Part shown: positions 24,721 to 33,932 of the stretch, in pieces
How the letters are laid out: each line of letters starts with the position of its first letter
Numbering within the stretch: position 1 is the first letter of the stretch
Source of the DNA: Tunturiibacter gelidiferens
Lineage (GTDB): Bacteria > Acidobacteriota > Terriglobia > Terriglobales > Acidobacteriaceae
DNA length: 64,000 nt
Reading direction: 5' to 3'
NCBI RefSeq assembly: GCF_013410115.1
Contig: NZ_JACCCV010000002.1
Span: 124,001 to 188,000, forward strand
Notes under the pieces: generated by a model
The model's input: the letters and a program-made list of their open reading frames with translations, nothing else
Told to the model about the DNA's origin: nothing
Databases searched by the model: none
Program-made: the position numbers and the translations under genes

Positions 24721-26022
24721 TTAGAGGAGTTCGGGGGCTAGGAGGTCGCGCATGGTCTCGCGGCGGCGGATGAGACGGGTCGCGGCGCCGTCGATGAGGA
24801 CCTCGGCGGGGCGGGGACGGGAGTTGTAGTTGGAGGTTTGGGACATGCCGTAGGCTCCGGCGTCGAGGAGAAGGATGAGGTCGTTCGGTTTGACTGGAGG
24901 CAGGATGCGATCGCGGGCGAAGAAGTCGCCTGACTCGCAGACGGGGCCGACTACGTCGGCTGTGAAGGTTGACTTCCCTGCTGGCTGTTTTATGGGGATG
25001 ATCTCGTGGTGCGCGTGGTAGAGCGCGGGGCGGATGAGGTCGTTGATGCCGGCGTCGGTGATGACGAAGGTTTTGGTGCCGTTTTTCTTGATGTAGAGGA
25101 TGCGGGTGAGGAGCGCGCCTGCCTGCGCAACGATGAAGCGGCCGGGTTCGAGGAGTAGATTGGCGGGTTCTGTGCCGAGACCTTTGGTGATCGCGGCGGC
25201 GTACTTTGCTACTTGTTTTGCTGGGTCAAATGCTGTGGCACCGTAGTCTATGCCGAGGCCGCCGCCTGCGTCGACGTAGCGGATGTTATGGCCGTCGTGG
25301 CGGAGGTCAGCGATGAGGCTGGTGACGCGGGTGAGGGCTGCGGCGAAGGGATCTACTTTGCGAATCTGTGAACCGATGTGGACGGAGACGCCGGCAGGGT
25401 CGAGCCACTTTGATTTTTTTGCGCTGCGATAGATGGAGCGGGCGGCTTTGATGCCGATGCCGAACTTGTGCTCACTGAGGCCGGTGGAGATGTAGGGGTG
25501 AGTTTCGGCGAAGACGTCGGGGTTGACGCGGAGGGCGAAGCGGGCGATTTTGTTGCAGGCTTCGGCGCGCACAGCGAGGAGATGGAGTTCGGCTTCGGAC
25601 TCTACGTTGAAGAGGAGGATGTCGGCTTTGAGTGCGGCGTCGATCTCCCATATCTGTTTGCCTACACCGGAGAAGACTACTTTTTTCAACGCGGACTTGT
25701 GAGCTTTGCGGACTCGTTCGAGCTCGCCGCCGGAGACGATGTCGAAGCCTGCTCCTTGTCTGGCAAGAAGACGGAGGATCGCGAGGGAGGAGTTTGCTTT
25801 GACGGCGTAGCAGATGGTGTGGGGGCGGGTGGCGAAGGCTTCTGCGAAGAGCTGGAAGCGGTGGGAGATTTGTTGAGCAGAGTAGACGTAGAGCGGCGTG
25901 CCGTGTTCGGCGGCGAGCGCGGTGAGGTCTGCTCCGTCGCAGTGGAGGAGGCGATTGCGGTAGGCGAAGGGGCGTGGACTGACCTCGGATTGAGGTGGGG
26001 TTACGGCGATCTTTTTTGACAA
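24721..26022 (-). CDS. lysA: Diaminopimelate decarboxylase
   Basis: PLP enzyme for the last step of lysine synthesis. PLP-lysine in CYAVKANSSLAILRLL, HIGSQI, the glycine-rich GGGLGIDY, LLEPGRFIVAQAG, and the dimer-active-site Cys in VCESGDFFA, then DAGAYGMSQTSNYNSRPRPAEVL. Length 433 aa is normal. The start is a TTG (26022) without a clear Shine-Dalgarno. The stop of the PspC gene lies 3 nt upstream, so translation may be coupled. Confidence 0.95.
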   Translation of the reverse strand: MSKKIAVTPPQSEVSPRPFAYRNRLLHCDGADLTALAAEHGTPLYVYSAQQISHRFQLFAEAFATRPHTICYAVKANSSLAILRLLARQGAGFDIVSGGELERVRKAHKSALKKVVFSGVGKQIWEIDAALKADILLFNVESEAELHLLAVRAEACNKIARFALRVNPDVFAETHPYISTGLSEHKFGIGIKAARSIYRSAKKSKWLDPAGVSVHIGSQIRKVDPFAAALTRVTSLIADLRHDGHNIRYVDAGGGLGIDYGATAFDPAKQVAKYAAAITKGLGTEPANLLLEPGRFIVAQAGALLTRILYIKKNGTKTFVITDAGINDLIRPALYHAHHEIIPIKQPAGKSTFTADVVGPVCESGDFFARDRILPPVKPNDLILLLDAGAYGMSQTSNYNSRPRPAEVLIDGAATRLIRRRETMRDLLAPELL

Positions 26023-26025
26023 AGC

Positions 26026-26343
26026 TTAGGTGCTCTTTGCGGGAAGCGCGTACGGGGCTTCGGGGATGATGACCCAGGCTGCGATGTAGGCGATGGCGCC
26101 GACGCCGGTGAGGACGATCATGAGCGCGGTGAGGACGCGGACGAGGTTGAGGTCCCAGCCGTAGTGGAGGGCGAAGCCGGCGCAGACGCCAGCGATCATG
26201 CGGTTGTGGCGCGGGCGCGTGAGTTGCGTGCCGGACGGGTAGTGACCCGTCGGGGGAGGAGCGATAGAGGCGGCTGGAGCTCCGCAGGCTGGACAGAAGC
26301 GGGAGGAAGGATCGACTTGATTGCCACAATGACTGCAGAACAT
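26026..26343 (-). CDS. Zinc-ribbon plus PspC-domain membrane protein
   Basis: 105 aa. Residues 1-25 form a zinc ribbon (FCSHCGNQVDPSSRFCPACGAP), then a Pro-rich linker. The PspC domain is near residues 45-95: RMIAGVCAGFALHYGWDLNLVRVLTALMIVLTGVGAIAYIAAWVIIPE. PspC domains sense membrane stress. Immediately before lysA; a functional link is not evident. Confidence 0.9.
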   Translation of the reverse strand: MFCSHCGNQVDPSSRFCPACGAPAASIAPPPTGHYPSGTQLTRPRHNRMIAGVCAGFALHYGWDLNLVRVLTALMIVLTGVGAIAYIAAWVIIPEAPYALPAKST

Positions 26344-26456
26344 AAGTGTCTCCGAGAGCTTCTATTTTGCCATACGCTCTCGAGATTGAATACGCAGAGA
26401 TAGAGCTGCGGGTTCAGTGTTGTCCGGCGGCGGCTTGGTTTGCGGGTGGCGATGGG

Positions 26457-27488
26457 CTAACGGTTGAGTCGCTGGGAGAAGAAGTCGGCCATGTAGCTGT
26501 AAGCTTCTTTGGTCTCGGGAAGGCTGATGTCGTTCCAGAAGGCGTGGGGGAGGGCCTCGAAGACGATGAGGCGGGCGTCGTCTCCACTGCGAAGGAAGGC
26601 GCGGTGGAGGATGCCGGTGCCACTAAGTAGGATGTCGCGGCCGCTGGCGATGAAGAGTGTTGGAGGCATGCCGTGGAGGTCGGCGTAGAGGGGCGAGAGG
26701 ACGGGGTCTTTGGGATCGGTGGTGCCAGTGTACTCGGTGCTGCGGGGCTGGGTTCCGGCGACGGGGAGACTGCCAGTGAGACCACGGAGGGCGTACATGG
26801 ACCAGGAGTCGCCGTTCTGGCTGAAGTCGCCCATGCCAGAGAAGATGCCGAGCGCGGCGGGGAGAGGCAGGTTGAGCTGCTTAAGGCGAACGGCTACTTC
26901 GGCGGTGAGGATGGCTCCGGCGGAGGTGCCGTAGAGGGCGATGTGGGTGGGCTTGTAGGTCTTAAGAAGGTCGCGGTAGACGGCGATGGTGTCATCGACG
27001 GCGGCGGGAAAGGGGTGCTCGGGAGCGAGGCGGTAGAGGACGGAGACGACGCGGGTGTGGGTGAGGTTGGCGATGGGAATGGACTCGGTGAAGGAGCCGG
27101 AGTCGGAGTTGAAGCCGCCGCCGTGGACGTTGATGAGGACGTGGTCGGGGTGTTTGTCTTCGAGGGGTAGGACGTTGCGAACGGGGACGTTGGCGATAGT
27201 GATGGATTCGATGTTGACGGGGTAGGCTTTGCGGGAGGCTTCGCCGGCGCGGGTCTGCCAGGCGTCGGTGGCGGTGCGGCGCTCGGCCAGGGTCTGGTGT
27301 TCGGCATCGGCGGGGCGGCGGAGGGAGGTTTGGGCCTCGGAGCTGATGGTGGTGGGGACCGGGATGACGCGGGTGATGTGGGCAGTGCCGTTGGCGTCGA
27401 GGACGCTGGAGTTGGTTTGGGGTGGTTGCTGGGCGGAGAGAGTGCTGGTGAGCGCGAGGAGGACTGCGAGAAGGAATTGAGAGCGCAT
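26457..27488 (-). CDS. Secreted esterase of the hormone-sensitive-lipase family
   Basis: Alpha/beta hydrolase, 343 aa, with signal peptide (FLLAVLLALTSTLSAQQ). HSL features: oxyanion motif NVHGGGFNSDSGS, RLAPEHPFPAAVDD, nucleophile YGTSAGA, Asp in the ASGRDILLS strand, and His in ALPHAFWND. These enzymes cleave short-chain esters. The mature part begins with a 70-residue extension before the fold. Confidence 0.9.
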   Translation of the reverse strand: MRSQFLLAVLLALTSTLSAQQPPQTNSSVLDANGTAHITRVIPVPTTISSEAQTSLRRPADAEHQTLAERRTATDAWQTRAGEASRKAYPVNIESITIANVPVRNVLPLEDKHPDHVLINVHGGGFNSDSGSFTESIPIANLTHTRVVSVLYRLAPEHPFPAAVDDTIAVYRDLLKTYKPTHIALYGTSAGAILTAEVAVRLKQLNLPLPAALGIFSGMGDFSQNGDSWSMYALRGLTGSLPVAGTQPRSTEYTGTTDPKDPVLSPLYADLHGMPPTLFIASGRDILLSGTGILHRAFLRSGDDARLIVFEALPHAFWNDISLPETKEAYSYMADFFSQRLNR

Positions 27489-27858
27489 AAGTTTGATTCA
27501 GGCTAGCAGGATTTGAGGGGAGGAGCGTTAGGTTCGGCGCGCGACAACTTACGCCGGTTATCCGATCGAACTTTGCTGCGCTTGACGGTTGTTTTCGCCG
27601 CGCATGCGCTGACGGACGGCCCACTACACGTGTGTCGGTCCTAAGAGGGAATGAAGAAATGACAACGGCAAAGGCTTGGAGAAGATGGGTTGAAAAGGGA
27701 GGACAGGTCGTGGCAGGTCAGGGTTCTTCGGGATCCTTCGCTGCGCTCAGGATGACGGCAAAGGGACCGGTTTGGGAAGGACACCTCTTGGCGAGCGTGC
27801 CTGCTACGCCATCCGTTTGTGCGTGCTACCCACCCGTTTATGTCTGGTACACACCCCA
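27489..27858. other. Intergenic region with family B repeat
   Basis: No gene seen. A family B unit lies at 27718-27768. A family-tail-like GACAACGGCAAAGGCTTGGA at 27661-27680 precedes it. The last 80 nt hold spaced ACCCACCCG/ACACACCCC runs of no clear function. Confidence 0.6.
27718..27768 (+). repeat. Family B repeat
   Basis: GGGATCCTTCGCTGCGCTCA then GGATGACGGCAAAGGG. The flank GTCAGGGTTCTTC differs from that of other copies. Confidence 0.8.
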
Positions 27859-29076
27859 TTATTTTCCGGTGTATGGGGTCTTGAGGTAGCGATGGGCGGC
27901 GTCGGACTGGGACTGGTCGCCGCCTCCGGCTGAGGCTAGTTCGTACTGTTTGGTGGCTTCGTCGCGTTTGTGGAGGAGGTCGAACATCTCGCCAGCGTTG
28001 AGTTGGGCTCGGCGGCGGATCCAGTCGCTGCAGGTGGGTTGGGCGGCTGCCTGGAGGTAGTTTTGCGCGGCCTGGGTGATCTGGTTCTGGCCGCGCTGGG
28101 TGTCAGCGAGGCCGAAGTAGGTCATATGGAGGCGTGGTCCGATGAAGTAGCCGGGCTTTTTGGCGTCGGTGAGGATGGCGTTATAGAGGGCGATGGCTCC
28201 GGGACCGTTGCCGGAGTCTTTGGTGAGATTGGCGACCTCGAGGCGGAAGAGAAAGTCGCGGGGATACTGGTCGGCGAGGCCTTTCTGAACGACGATAGCT
28301 TCGGCGTAGCGGGCGTCGTGGCGGAGGAAGAGAGAGAGGGCGGTGCGGGACTCGATAGGCGTAACGATGCCGTGTGCGGCAGACTCGCGGAGAAGTTCGA
28401 GGCCTTTTTCTTTGTTGCCGCCGACACCGGCGATTCCTACGAGCATGCGTACGAGGCGCGGGAGGCTGGCGACGGCGAACTGCTGGATGCCCATGGCCAT
28501 CTTGGCGTCGGCGTAGTTGGGGTCGATCTTGAGAGTGGCTTCGCTGTCGTTGCGTGAGGCTAGCCCCTGGCGGGCTGCGGCCACGTAGCTGTGATCGCAG
28601 AGGGTGATGAAGGCGGCGTGCATGCCTCGGGCGTAGCCTCGGGCGAAATAGGCGTTTGCGTCGTTGGGATTGGCTTTGATCTGACGGTCGGCGAGGGCGA
28701 CGGCGGAGTTGGTGAGGGACTCGATGCGGTCGCGAATGGGTTGTGGGACGGGGACGTTGCGTTTGGAGGTAAGAAAGGAGTCGTGAGCGTAATAGGTTGT
28801 GTCGAGGAGATCCTGGCGGTAGAGCTCGCGGAAGACGATGGTGAGGAGAACGTTGCCAATGGAGATGACGCTTTGCGGGTTGGCTCGTTGGATGGTCTCA
28901 AAGCGGGAGAGGGCGCCCTCGTAGTCGAGGTCGTAGAAGTGCGCGAAGGCGTCGCGGACCTCGGGAGTGAGATTGATGGGGTCAGTGTGTAAAGCGGGGT
29001 TATAGGACTGCGAGTATGCCGGAGTTACCAACAGGACGGCAAGAAGGAGGCTGAGTATTTTTACGCTGCGTATTAT
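27859..29076 (-). CDS. Secreted TPR-like protein with unclear start codon
   Basis: Tetratricopeptide-type protein of about 390-405 aa: FAHFYDLDYEGALSRFETIQRANPQSV, NDANAYFARGYARGMHAAF, DPNYADAKMAMGIQQFA and a final AQLNAGEMFDLLHKRDEATKQYELAS. The first usable start, TTG 29031, cuts a signal sequence in half. In-frame codons upstream encode IRSVKILSLLLAVLLVTPAYSQ, a complete signal peptide. No ATG, GTG or TTG precedes it before a TAG. I place the start at the ATA ATA at about 29076-29071, preceded by GGAGAAGAG; this may be a mutated ATG. Confidence 0.72.
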   Translation of the reverse strand: MIRSVKILSLLLAVLLVTPAYSQSYNPALHTDPINLTPEVRDAFAHFYDLDYEGALSRFETIQRANPQSVISIGNVLLTIVFRELYRQDLLDTTYYAHDSFLTSKRNVPVPQPIRDRIESLTNSAVALADRQIKANPNDANAYFARGYARGMHAAFITLCDHSYVAAARQGLASRNDSEATLKIDPNYADAKMAMGIQQFAVASLPRLVRMLVGIAGVGGNKEKGLELLRESAAHGIVTPIESRTALSLFLRHDARYAEAIVVQKGLADQYPRDFLFRLEVANLTKDSGNGPGAIALYNAILTDAKKPGYFIGPRLHMTYFGLADTQRGQNQITQAAQNYLQAAAQPTCSDWIRRRAQLNAGEMFDLLHKRDEATKQYELASAGGGDQSQSDAAHRYLKTPYTGK

Positions 29077-29263
29077 GGCTCTTCTCCGGGCCTGGGCGTC
29101 GAAGCGTGATGGGAGTGGTGACTTCCCCTGCAGGCTGAGATGTTGAAGCTACTTCTCTGGTAGCGTACACGGAATTGGACGCACGCCACCGCAGACTGTA
29201 CCCTTTGGGCACGGAACTGACCGGGATGCTGCGGTATCTTTCTTTAAAAGTGAAACGGACTTT

Positions 29264-29704
29264 ATGACACGGGTTGAGTTGCTTCAGTTACTGATCGGGC
29301 AGGCGCGAACCAACGGGTTCGAGTTTCGTAGATGGTATGTGGGGAAGCTTGGGCTGCCGTGGCAGAGCGCCCGTCATGCGGTGGAGATGCTGGCGGCCGA
29401 ACGTCGTTACTATGCGCTACTGTTCTCGCATGAGTTCGCGTCGACTTTTTGGAAGCCCGGGGAGTTGATGACCTTTCAGGTTCCGATGCAGTCGTTTACC
29501 CGCAAGATGAAGGATGGGTCGATCGGGACTGTGCAGCGCAAAGGATATACCCGACGGAGCGCGCGTGAAGATGCCTGGCTGTATCACCTGAAGGAGATGG
29601 CTGCGGCCGAGGAGCCGCTTCGGTATATGCGGCGGTATCTGCGTGTCGAGGACGATCTGGAGGAAGAGACGGCTGAGGCTGCGGTAGGCGGGTTCGAAGA
29701 GTAG
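29264..29704 (+). CDS. Hypothetical protein, 146 aa
   Basis: Basic at the start, acidic at the end (EDDLEEETAEAAVGGFEE). The body has alternating hydrophobic and basic residues, with EFRRWYVGKLGLPWQSARHAVEMLAAERRYYALLFSHEFASTFWKPGELMTF, which does not look like random translation. No membrane segment. I do not recognise the family. ATG at 29264 follows TCTTTAAAAGTGAAAC without strong Shine-Dalgarno. Confidence 0.7.
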   Translation: MTRVELLQLLIGQARTNGFEFRRWYVGKLGLPWQSARHAVEMLAAERRYYALLFSHEFASTFWKPGELMTFQVPMQSFTRKMKDGSIGTVQRKGYTRRSAREDAWLYHLKEMAAAEEPLRYMRRYLRVEDDLEEETAEAAVGGFEE

Positions 29705-29748
29705 GCCGCCGGTTCGATCGGGGTCTTCCAAAGGAGCGTTTCAGGCGC

Positions 29749-30303
29749 TCAGTTGGCCGCTCGCTCGACGGGCATCAGGCTGTGGGCTTTACGGATGGCG
29801 AGAATCTGCTTGAGGTGATGCTCGCCGTGAATGAGCTGGAATTTTCGCCACTGATTTACGTCGAGCGGGCCGAGGATCGCGTGGCTCGCGAATTTGCATT
29901 TGGTCCCGAACAGTTCTTCCGCTTCGGCGCAGAGCAGATCGAGGTGAGCCAGGTGTTCGGCTGCGGCGGTGGTGAGCTCTTCGCCACAGAGTGGGTGCTC
30001 GGTTGGAGCCGGCGTAACCATAGGCGGGGATTTGCGTCCGTGTGGGAAGTAGCCGAGACGGATGAGGGTGTACTGGCCCAGGTGCTGCGGGATGCTGGGT
30101 TTTGCGCGGGTGGGAGCTCGCTTGGTGAGTCGGGCATTCAGAGCCAGCTCGGTGCCGGAGTAGCTGAGAAGGAGATGCTCCATAATTTGCTGGATGGTCC
30201 ACTTCTGTGGGCGCGAGGGTGGTCGGAGCTGTGTCTGGGCGGCGTCGAGTCCGTTGAGGGAGAAGGCGATCTCGCGCTGAAGGCGGTGGAGGGTGGAGTT
30301 CAT
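29749..30303 (-). CDS. DinB/YfiT-like putative metal-dependent hydrolase
   Basis: Four-helix-bundle protein of 184 aa. WTIQQIMEHLLLSYSGTEL gives the first conserved His, and FQLIHGEHHLKQILAI near the end gives the other metal ligands. Members of the DinB_2 group include thiol S-transferases that use bacillithiol or similar thiols; the substrate here is unknown. Confidence 0.85.
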   Translation of the reverse strand: MNSTLHRLQREIAFSLNGLDAAQTQLRPPSRPQKWTIQQIMEHLLLSYSGTELALNARLTKRAPTRAKPSIPQHLGQYTLIRLGYFPHGRKSPPMVTPAPTEHPLCGEELTTAAAEHLAHLDLLCAEAEELFGTKCKFASHAILGPLDVNQWRKFQLIHGEHHLKQILAIRKAHSLMPVERAAN

Positions 30304-30390
30304 AAGGCAGGATCACGTTACACCGGTTGCAGGCGCGGCGGCTAGTGTTCTCTGCCGGGTGCGAACGGGCAAGGCTCTACGGATGGAAGA

Positions 30391-31098
30391 CTACTTTAGT
30401 TGATCCAACGCCTTGTGAGCCTCTTTAGCTTTTTCGCCATCGGGGTCCAATTTTAGGTAAGTCTGGAACTCGGCGATCGCCTCGTCTTTCTTTTTCATCT
30501 TTTGTGCGATCTCAGCGAGGGCGTAGTGAGCGGCGGAATAATCGGGCTGAGTTTTGACGGCATCCTGGGCGCGAAGATAGGCGCCCGGAAGATTATCGTC
30601 GCGCATGTAGAACTTCGCGACCTTCAGATCTTCATCCACTCGTTCGTCATCGGTCTGAACGCGCTTGACCTTGGGGAGCTTGCGATGCACGGAACTGCCT
30701 TCGGTGCCCGGCTTGGGCATGTCTGTGTCTGGAACAGCGTCGGAGTCTGCGCTGCCGGAGCTGGAACTGCTGCTGGAGTCGTCGCCTGGGAGCCTGGGAG
30801 CTGGGGTTGTGGGAAATGGATGCTCCTCTGCAGCGGAGGAAGGTGCCGTGGTGGAGCTGGGGGCGTCGGGCGGAGGAGTTGCGGGCTTTGCCGGAGTGCC
30901 GGGGAACGGAAACTGCTCAGCGGCTGAAGGCTTCTTTGTCTGTGGAGGCGGGGGGCATGGCGCGGCCGGCTGAGATGTGTTCTGGCCGGGAGCCGGGCAT
31001 GGCGCGGGTGGATTTTGCGCAGGTGCGGTCTGTGCGTGGCAGGCTGCGGAGACCAGGAACGCAGCTAGCAATGCGCGAATTTTAGAGCCGACTGCCAT
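30391..31098 (-). CDS. Secreted Pro/Ser-rich protein with C-terminal TPRs
   Basis: 235 aa. A signal peptide (LLAAFLVSAACHAQ) leads into a low-complexity Pro/Ala/Ser region (25-130) holding two copies of a HPFP/FPFP-x-TPA motif (AEQFPFPGTPAKP and AEEHPFPTTPAPR) and a Ser8-type run. The last 90 residues are two TPRs (AKFYMRDDNLPGAYLRAQDAVKTQPDYSAAHYALAEIAQKMKKKDEAIAEF). The C-terminal end looks like a docking module on a flexible linker. Confidence 0.8.
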   Translation of the reverse strand: MAVGSKIRALLAAFLVSAACHAQTAPAQNPPAPCPAPGQNTSQPAAPCPPPPQTKKPSAAEQFPFPGTPAKPATPPPDAPSSTTAPSSAAEEHPFPTTPAPRLPGDDSSSSSSSGSADSDAVPDTDMPKPGTEGSSVHRKLPKVKRVQTDDERVDEDLKVAKFYMRDDNLPGAYLRAQDAVKTQPDYSAAHYALAEIAQKMKKKDEAIAEFQTYLKLDPDGEKAKEAHKALDQLK

Positions 31099-31206
31099 AA
31101 GGGTTCAGAGTTCTCGTTCGATACTTTGACGGTGTTGCGAGGCGGTTTGTTATAGTCAGCTCACCTTGGCTGTTTCCCTGCCACTATTTTATTTGATGGA
31201 ACTTCT

Positions 31207-31671
31207 TTGACTATGGTTGATGGGCTGATTATCCGTTCTTCGTCGATTCATGCGGCGGGCTGCTATACCACTCGAGCGATAAAAAAAGGTAAGAGAGTCT
31301 GCGAGTATGACGGGCCGCGGTTTACCAAGGATGAGGCGGACGATAGGTACCAGGACCGCGATATTACTTACCTTTTCAGTTGTGGGGAGAATGGGTTGGT
31401 AATCGACGGGTTTGGAACTGCCATGTTTATCAACCACTCCTGCGATCCAAACTGCGAGTCGGAGAATGTCGATGGCCGAGTGTTTGTTGTTGCGATTCGG
31501 GATATCGCCGCTGGGGAGGAGCTGACTTATGAGTACAACCTGTATGACAGCGACGATGATGAGCAGAACTGCTACTGTGGCGCGAAGAAGTGCCGGGGTA
31601 CGATGTTCAGCGAGGCTGAGGTAAAGCGGCGGGCGCGGAAGGCTCGGGCTTTGGCTAAGGCTGGGCGCTAG
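31207..31671 (+). CDS. SET-domain protein with post-SET Cys motif
   Basis: Predicted protein-lysine methyltransferase, 154 aa. SET features: AAGCYTTRAIKKGKRVCEYDG, the SAM and lysine pocket motif FINHSCDPNCESE, and EELTYEYNLY. A post-SET-like CYCGAKKCRGTMF gives three Cys that would bind zinc with the NHSC Cys. A basic C-terminal tail follows. Start TTG 31207 or ATG 31213. Bacterial SET proteins are known, but targets are rarely known. Downstream is dnaX, with a family C repeat in between. Confidence 0.9.
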   Translation: MTMVDGLIIRSSSIHAAGCYTTRAIKKGKRVCEYDGPRFTKDEADDRYQDRDITYLFSCGENGLVIDGFGTAMFINHSCDPNCESENVDGRVFVVAIRDIAAGEELTYEYNLYDSDDDEQNCYCGAKKCRGTMFSEAEVKRRARKARALAKAGR

Positions 31672-31691
31672 TTTTGAACTGCAAAAGCTAA

Positions 31692-31746
31692 AGCGTGCTG
31701 CGCGCACGGCGCGATCTGCCATCGAGGCTGACGCGCCTTCGGCGCC
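31692..31746 (+). repeat. Family C repeat, copy 1
   Basis: GCGTGCTGCGCGCACGGCGC, GATCTGCCATCGAGGCTGAC and GCGCCTTCGGCGCC. Contains nested stems GTGC/GCAC, GGCGCG/CGCGCC and GCGCC/GGCGC. Copies at 39686-39745 and 46058-46118 differ in only a few bases. Confidence 0.85.
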
Positions 31747-31838
31747 ATTCGTCTCCGAGGATAACTGGCTTGGCGATGGGCGATACAATAGAGTCTGCGG
31801 ACCTGTCGCGACGATTGTGACTTCCCTACCTTTTCTAT

Positions 31839-33902
31839 ATGGCATATCAGGTACTTGCTAGGAAATACCGGCCCCAGCGTTTCGCAGATGTTGCAGGGCA
31901 GGACCACGTGACCGTGACGCTGATGAATGCGCTGACGCAAGGCCGTATCGCGCATGGATATATTTTCAGTGGGCATCGCGGCATTGGAAAGACGACGATT
32001 GCGCGCATTCTGGCCATGGCGCTGAACTGCCGGAATGCGATTGGGTCGCCGATGCGGCCCACGGCAGAGCCTTGCGAGGTTTGCGACAGCTGCACGGAGA
32101 TTAAGGCGGGGAATGCGGTTGATGTGATCGAGATCGATGCGGCGACCAATCGCGGGATCGATGAGATTCGCGAGCTGCGGGATGCGGCGCGGTATCGTCC
32201 GGCGCGAGATAAGTACAAGATCTACATCCTGGATGAGGCTCACCAGATTACCGATGCTGCCTTCAATGCATTGTTGAAGACGTTGGAGGAACCGCCGGAT
32301 CATATTGTCTTCATGATGGCGACGACGCAGCCGGAGGATATTCCGCAGACGGTGCGATCGCGTTGTCAACACTTCAGCTTTCATGCGGTGAAGCTGGTGG
32401 ACATTCTGGGCGAGCTGCGCGGTATTGCGGAGCGGGAGGGCGTGGATGCGGATGAGGCTGCGCTGAGTCTGCTTGCCGAGGCGGGCGATGGGTCGATGCG
32501 CGATGCGCTGTCGATTATGGACCAGGCGATTGCGAGCGCTCCGGTGGAGGATCGTCGAGCGCGGTTGGATGCAGGGCAGATTCGGGAGCTGATGGGGACG
32601 GTTCCGAATGCAGTGTTTGAGCGGATCCTTGAGGCGGTGGATGGAAATCGTAGCGCCGAGGTGATTACGGTCGCGAATCAATTGCTGGATGCGGGAAACT
32701 CCCCGGCGCAGCTGGCGCGTCAGTTTGTAAGGTATCTGCGGAATACGGTGATTGCGAAGATTGCGGGCATCGGTGTAGATGGGGCTGGGGCGGATGGGGT
32801 GGCAGGGGAGTTGCTGCAGATCTCGGCCGATGAACAGCGGCGCGCGGGGCGGTCGGCGGCGTTGTTCAGCGAAGAGGAGTTGACGCGCTTTCTGCAGGTG
32901 ATGCTGAGGACGTTTGATGAGCTGGGATATCGGCAGGAGCAGCGGTTCCACTTCGAGCTGGGATTGCTGAAGCTCGTGCATCTGCGGCGGTTGCTGCCGA
33001 TTGAAGAGGTGTTGAGCCAGTTCCCTGTTGGCGGCGGTTCACGGCCAGGGCCTGGAGTAGCGACGGCGAGGACATTGAGCACGTCCGTGGGAACGCCTCC
33101 GAGGAATCCGGTAAGCGGGGCGGCGACGGCACGCGTGTTGGAGACGAGTGCAGCGGCGGCGAGCGCCAGACCAGCATTTTCTCCCTTTGAAAGGGACCAG
33201 AACAGGAACCGGTTTGACGAGCGGGCCGTAGTGGCCTCGCCGGTCGCTGTTGTACCTGTTACTGCTCCTGTTGTGCCGATGGCGGCGCCTACGCCTGTGC
33301 CGGTGCCCACGCTGGCTCAGGTAACGACACCTGCGGAGACGGTGCTGACTGACGGCGATGCGATAGGAGCCGCACTCGTGGAGACTGAGGATCGTGCGGA
33401 GACAGCAGACGTGCCTTCGCCGTTGATGGAGAAGCCGACTGAAATGTCGGCTGAGAGGGCAGATCCCGTTGAGAGTGCGAGCAGCACTGGTATGCAACTG
33501 ACTTCGTTACATTCCGCTGAGGAACTGCAGAGGGTGGCCGTAGATGCTTTGTTAGCGGCGAAGAATCAGGCGACGCCGGCTGATGCTCTGGCGGATGCAG
33601 AGTGGACAGTGACAGAGGGCGAGATCCGGGTGCAGACGGAGCTCTCGAAGACGATGCTTTCGATGGTGATTAATGCGGAGGCGGAGAAACTGATAAGAGC
33701 TGCGTTGCGGGATGCCGGGGTTGGGGCGTTGAAGCTGATGTTTCTGCCGGGCGTCAAGAATGCCGCTAACGCAAAAAAGCCGAGAGCAGCGAAGAGCGGA
33801 AGCGTCCAGGCGAAGGCGTTGGAGCATCCAATTGTGCAAAGGGCGCAGACGTTGTTCAATGCCGAAGTTCGGAATGTGATCGATCTGCGCGATAACGACT
33901 AG
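31839..33902 (+). CDS. dnaX: DNA polymerase III subunits gamma and tau
   Basis: Clamp-loader ATPase. MAYQVLARKYRPQRFADVAGQDHV start, Walker A GHRGIGKTTIARIL, zinc Cys cluster CEVCDSC, Walker B YILDEAHQIT, sensor region, then domain III. Residues about 420-560 are an Ala/Pro/Val/Thr-rich linker and the C-terminal 110 residues are the tau-specific part. The length of 687 fits tau. An A AAA AAG heptamer occurs in frame at 33772-33779, but near the C-terminus (see rejected list). Confidence 0.95.
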   Translation: MAYQVLARKYRPQRFADVAGQDHVTVTLMNALTQGRIAHGYIFSGHRGIGKTTIARILAMALNCRNAIGSPMRPTAEPCEVCDSCTEIKAGNAVDVIEIDAATNRGIDEIRELRDAARYRPARDKYKIYILDEAHQITDAAFNALLKTLEEPPDHIVFMMATTQPEDIPQTVRSRCQHFSFHAVKLVDILGELRGIAEREGVDADEAALSLLAEAGDGSMRDALSIMDQAIASAPVEDRRARLDAGQIRELMGTVPNAVFERILEAVDGNRSAEVITVANQLLDAGNSPAQLARQFVRYLRNTVIAKIAGIGVDGAGADGVAGELLQISADEQRRAGRSAALFSEEELTRFLQVMLRTFDELGYRQEQRFHFELGLLKLVHLRRLLPIEEVLSQFPVGGGSRPGPGVATARTLSTSVGTPPRNPVSGAATARVLETSAAAASARPAFSPFERDQNRNRFDERAVVASPVAVVPVTAPVVPMAAPTPVPVPTLAQVTTPAETVLTDGDAIGAALVETEDRAETADVPSPLMEKPTEMSAERADPVESASSTGMQLTSLHSAEELQRVAVDALLAAKNQATPADALADAEWTVTEGEIRVQTELSKTMLSMVINAEAEKLIRAALRDAGVGALKLMFLPGVKNAANAKKPRAAKSGSVQAKALEHPIVQRAQTLFNAEVRNVIDLRDND

Positions 33903-33932
33903 CCAGTCATTACAGCACCAAAGGGGGTGAAG

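Noticed and set aside
33772..33779. A AAA AAG slippery heptamer in dnaX, as used for the gamma subunit in E. coli.
   Set aside because: It is in the correct frame, but it lies near residue 647, in the tau-specific C-terminal part. A shift there cannot make gamma, and the -1 frame runs on for about 35 codons with no clear stimulating hairpin.
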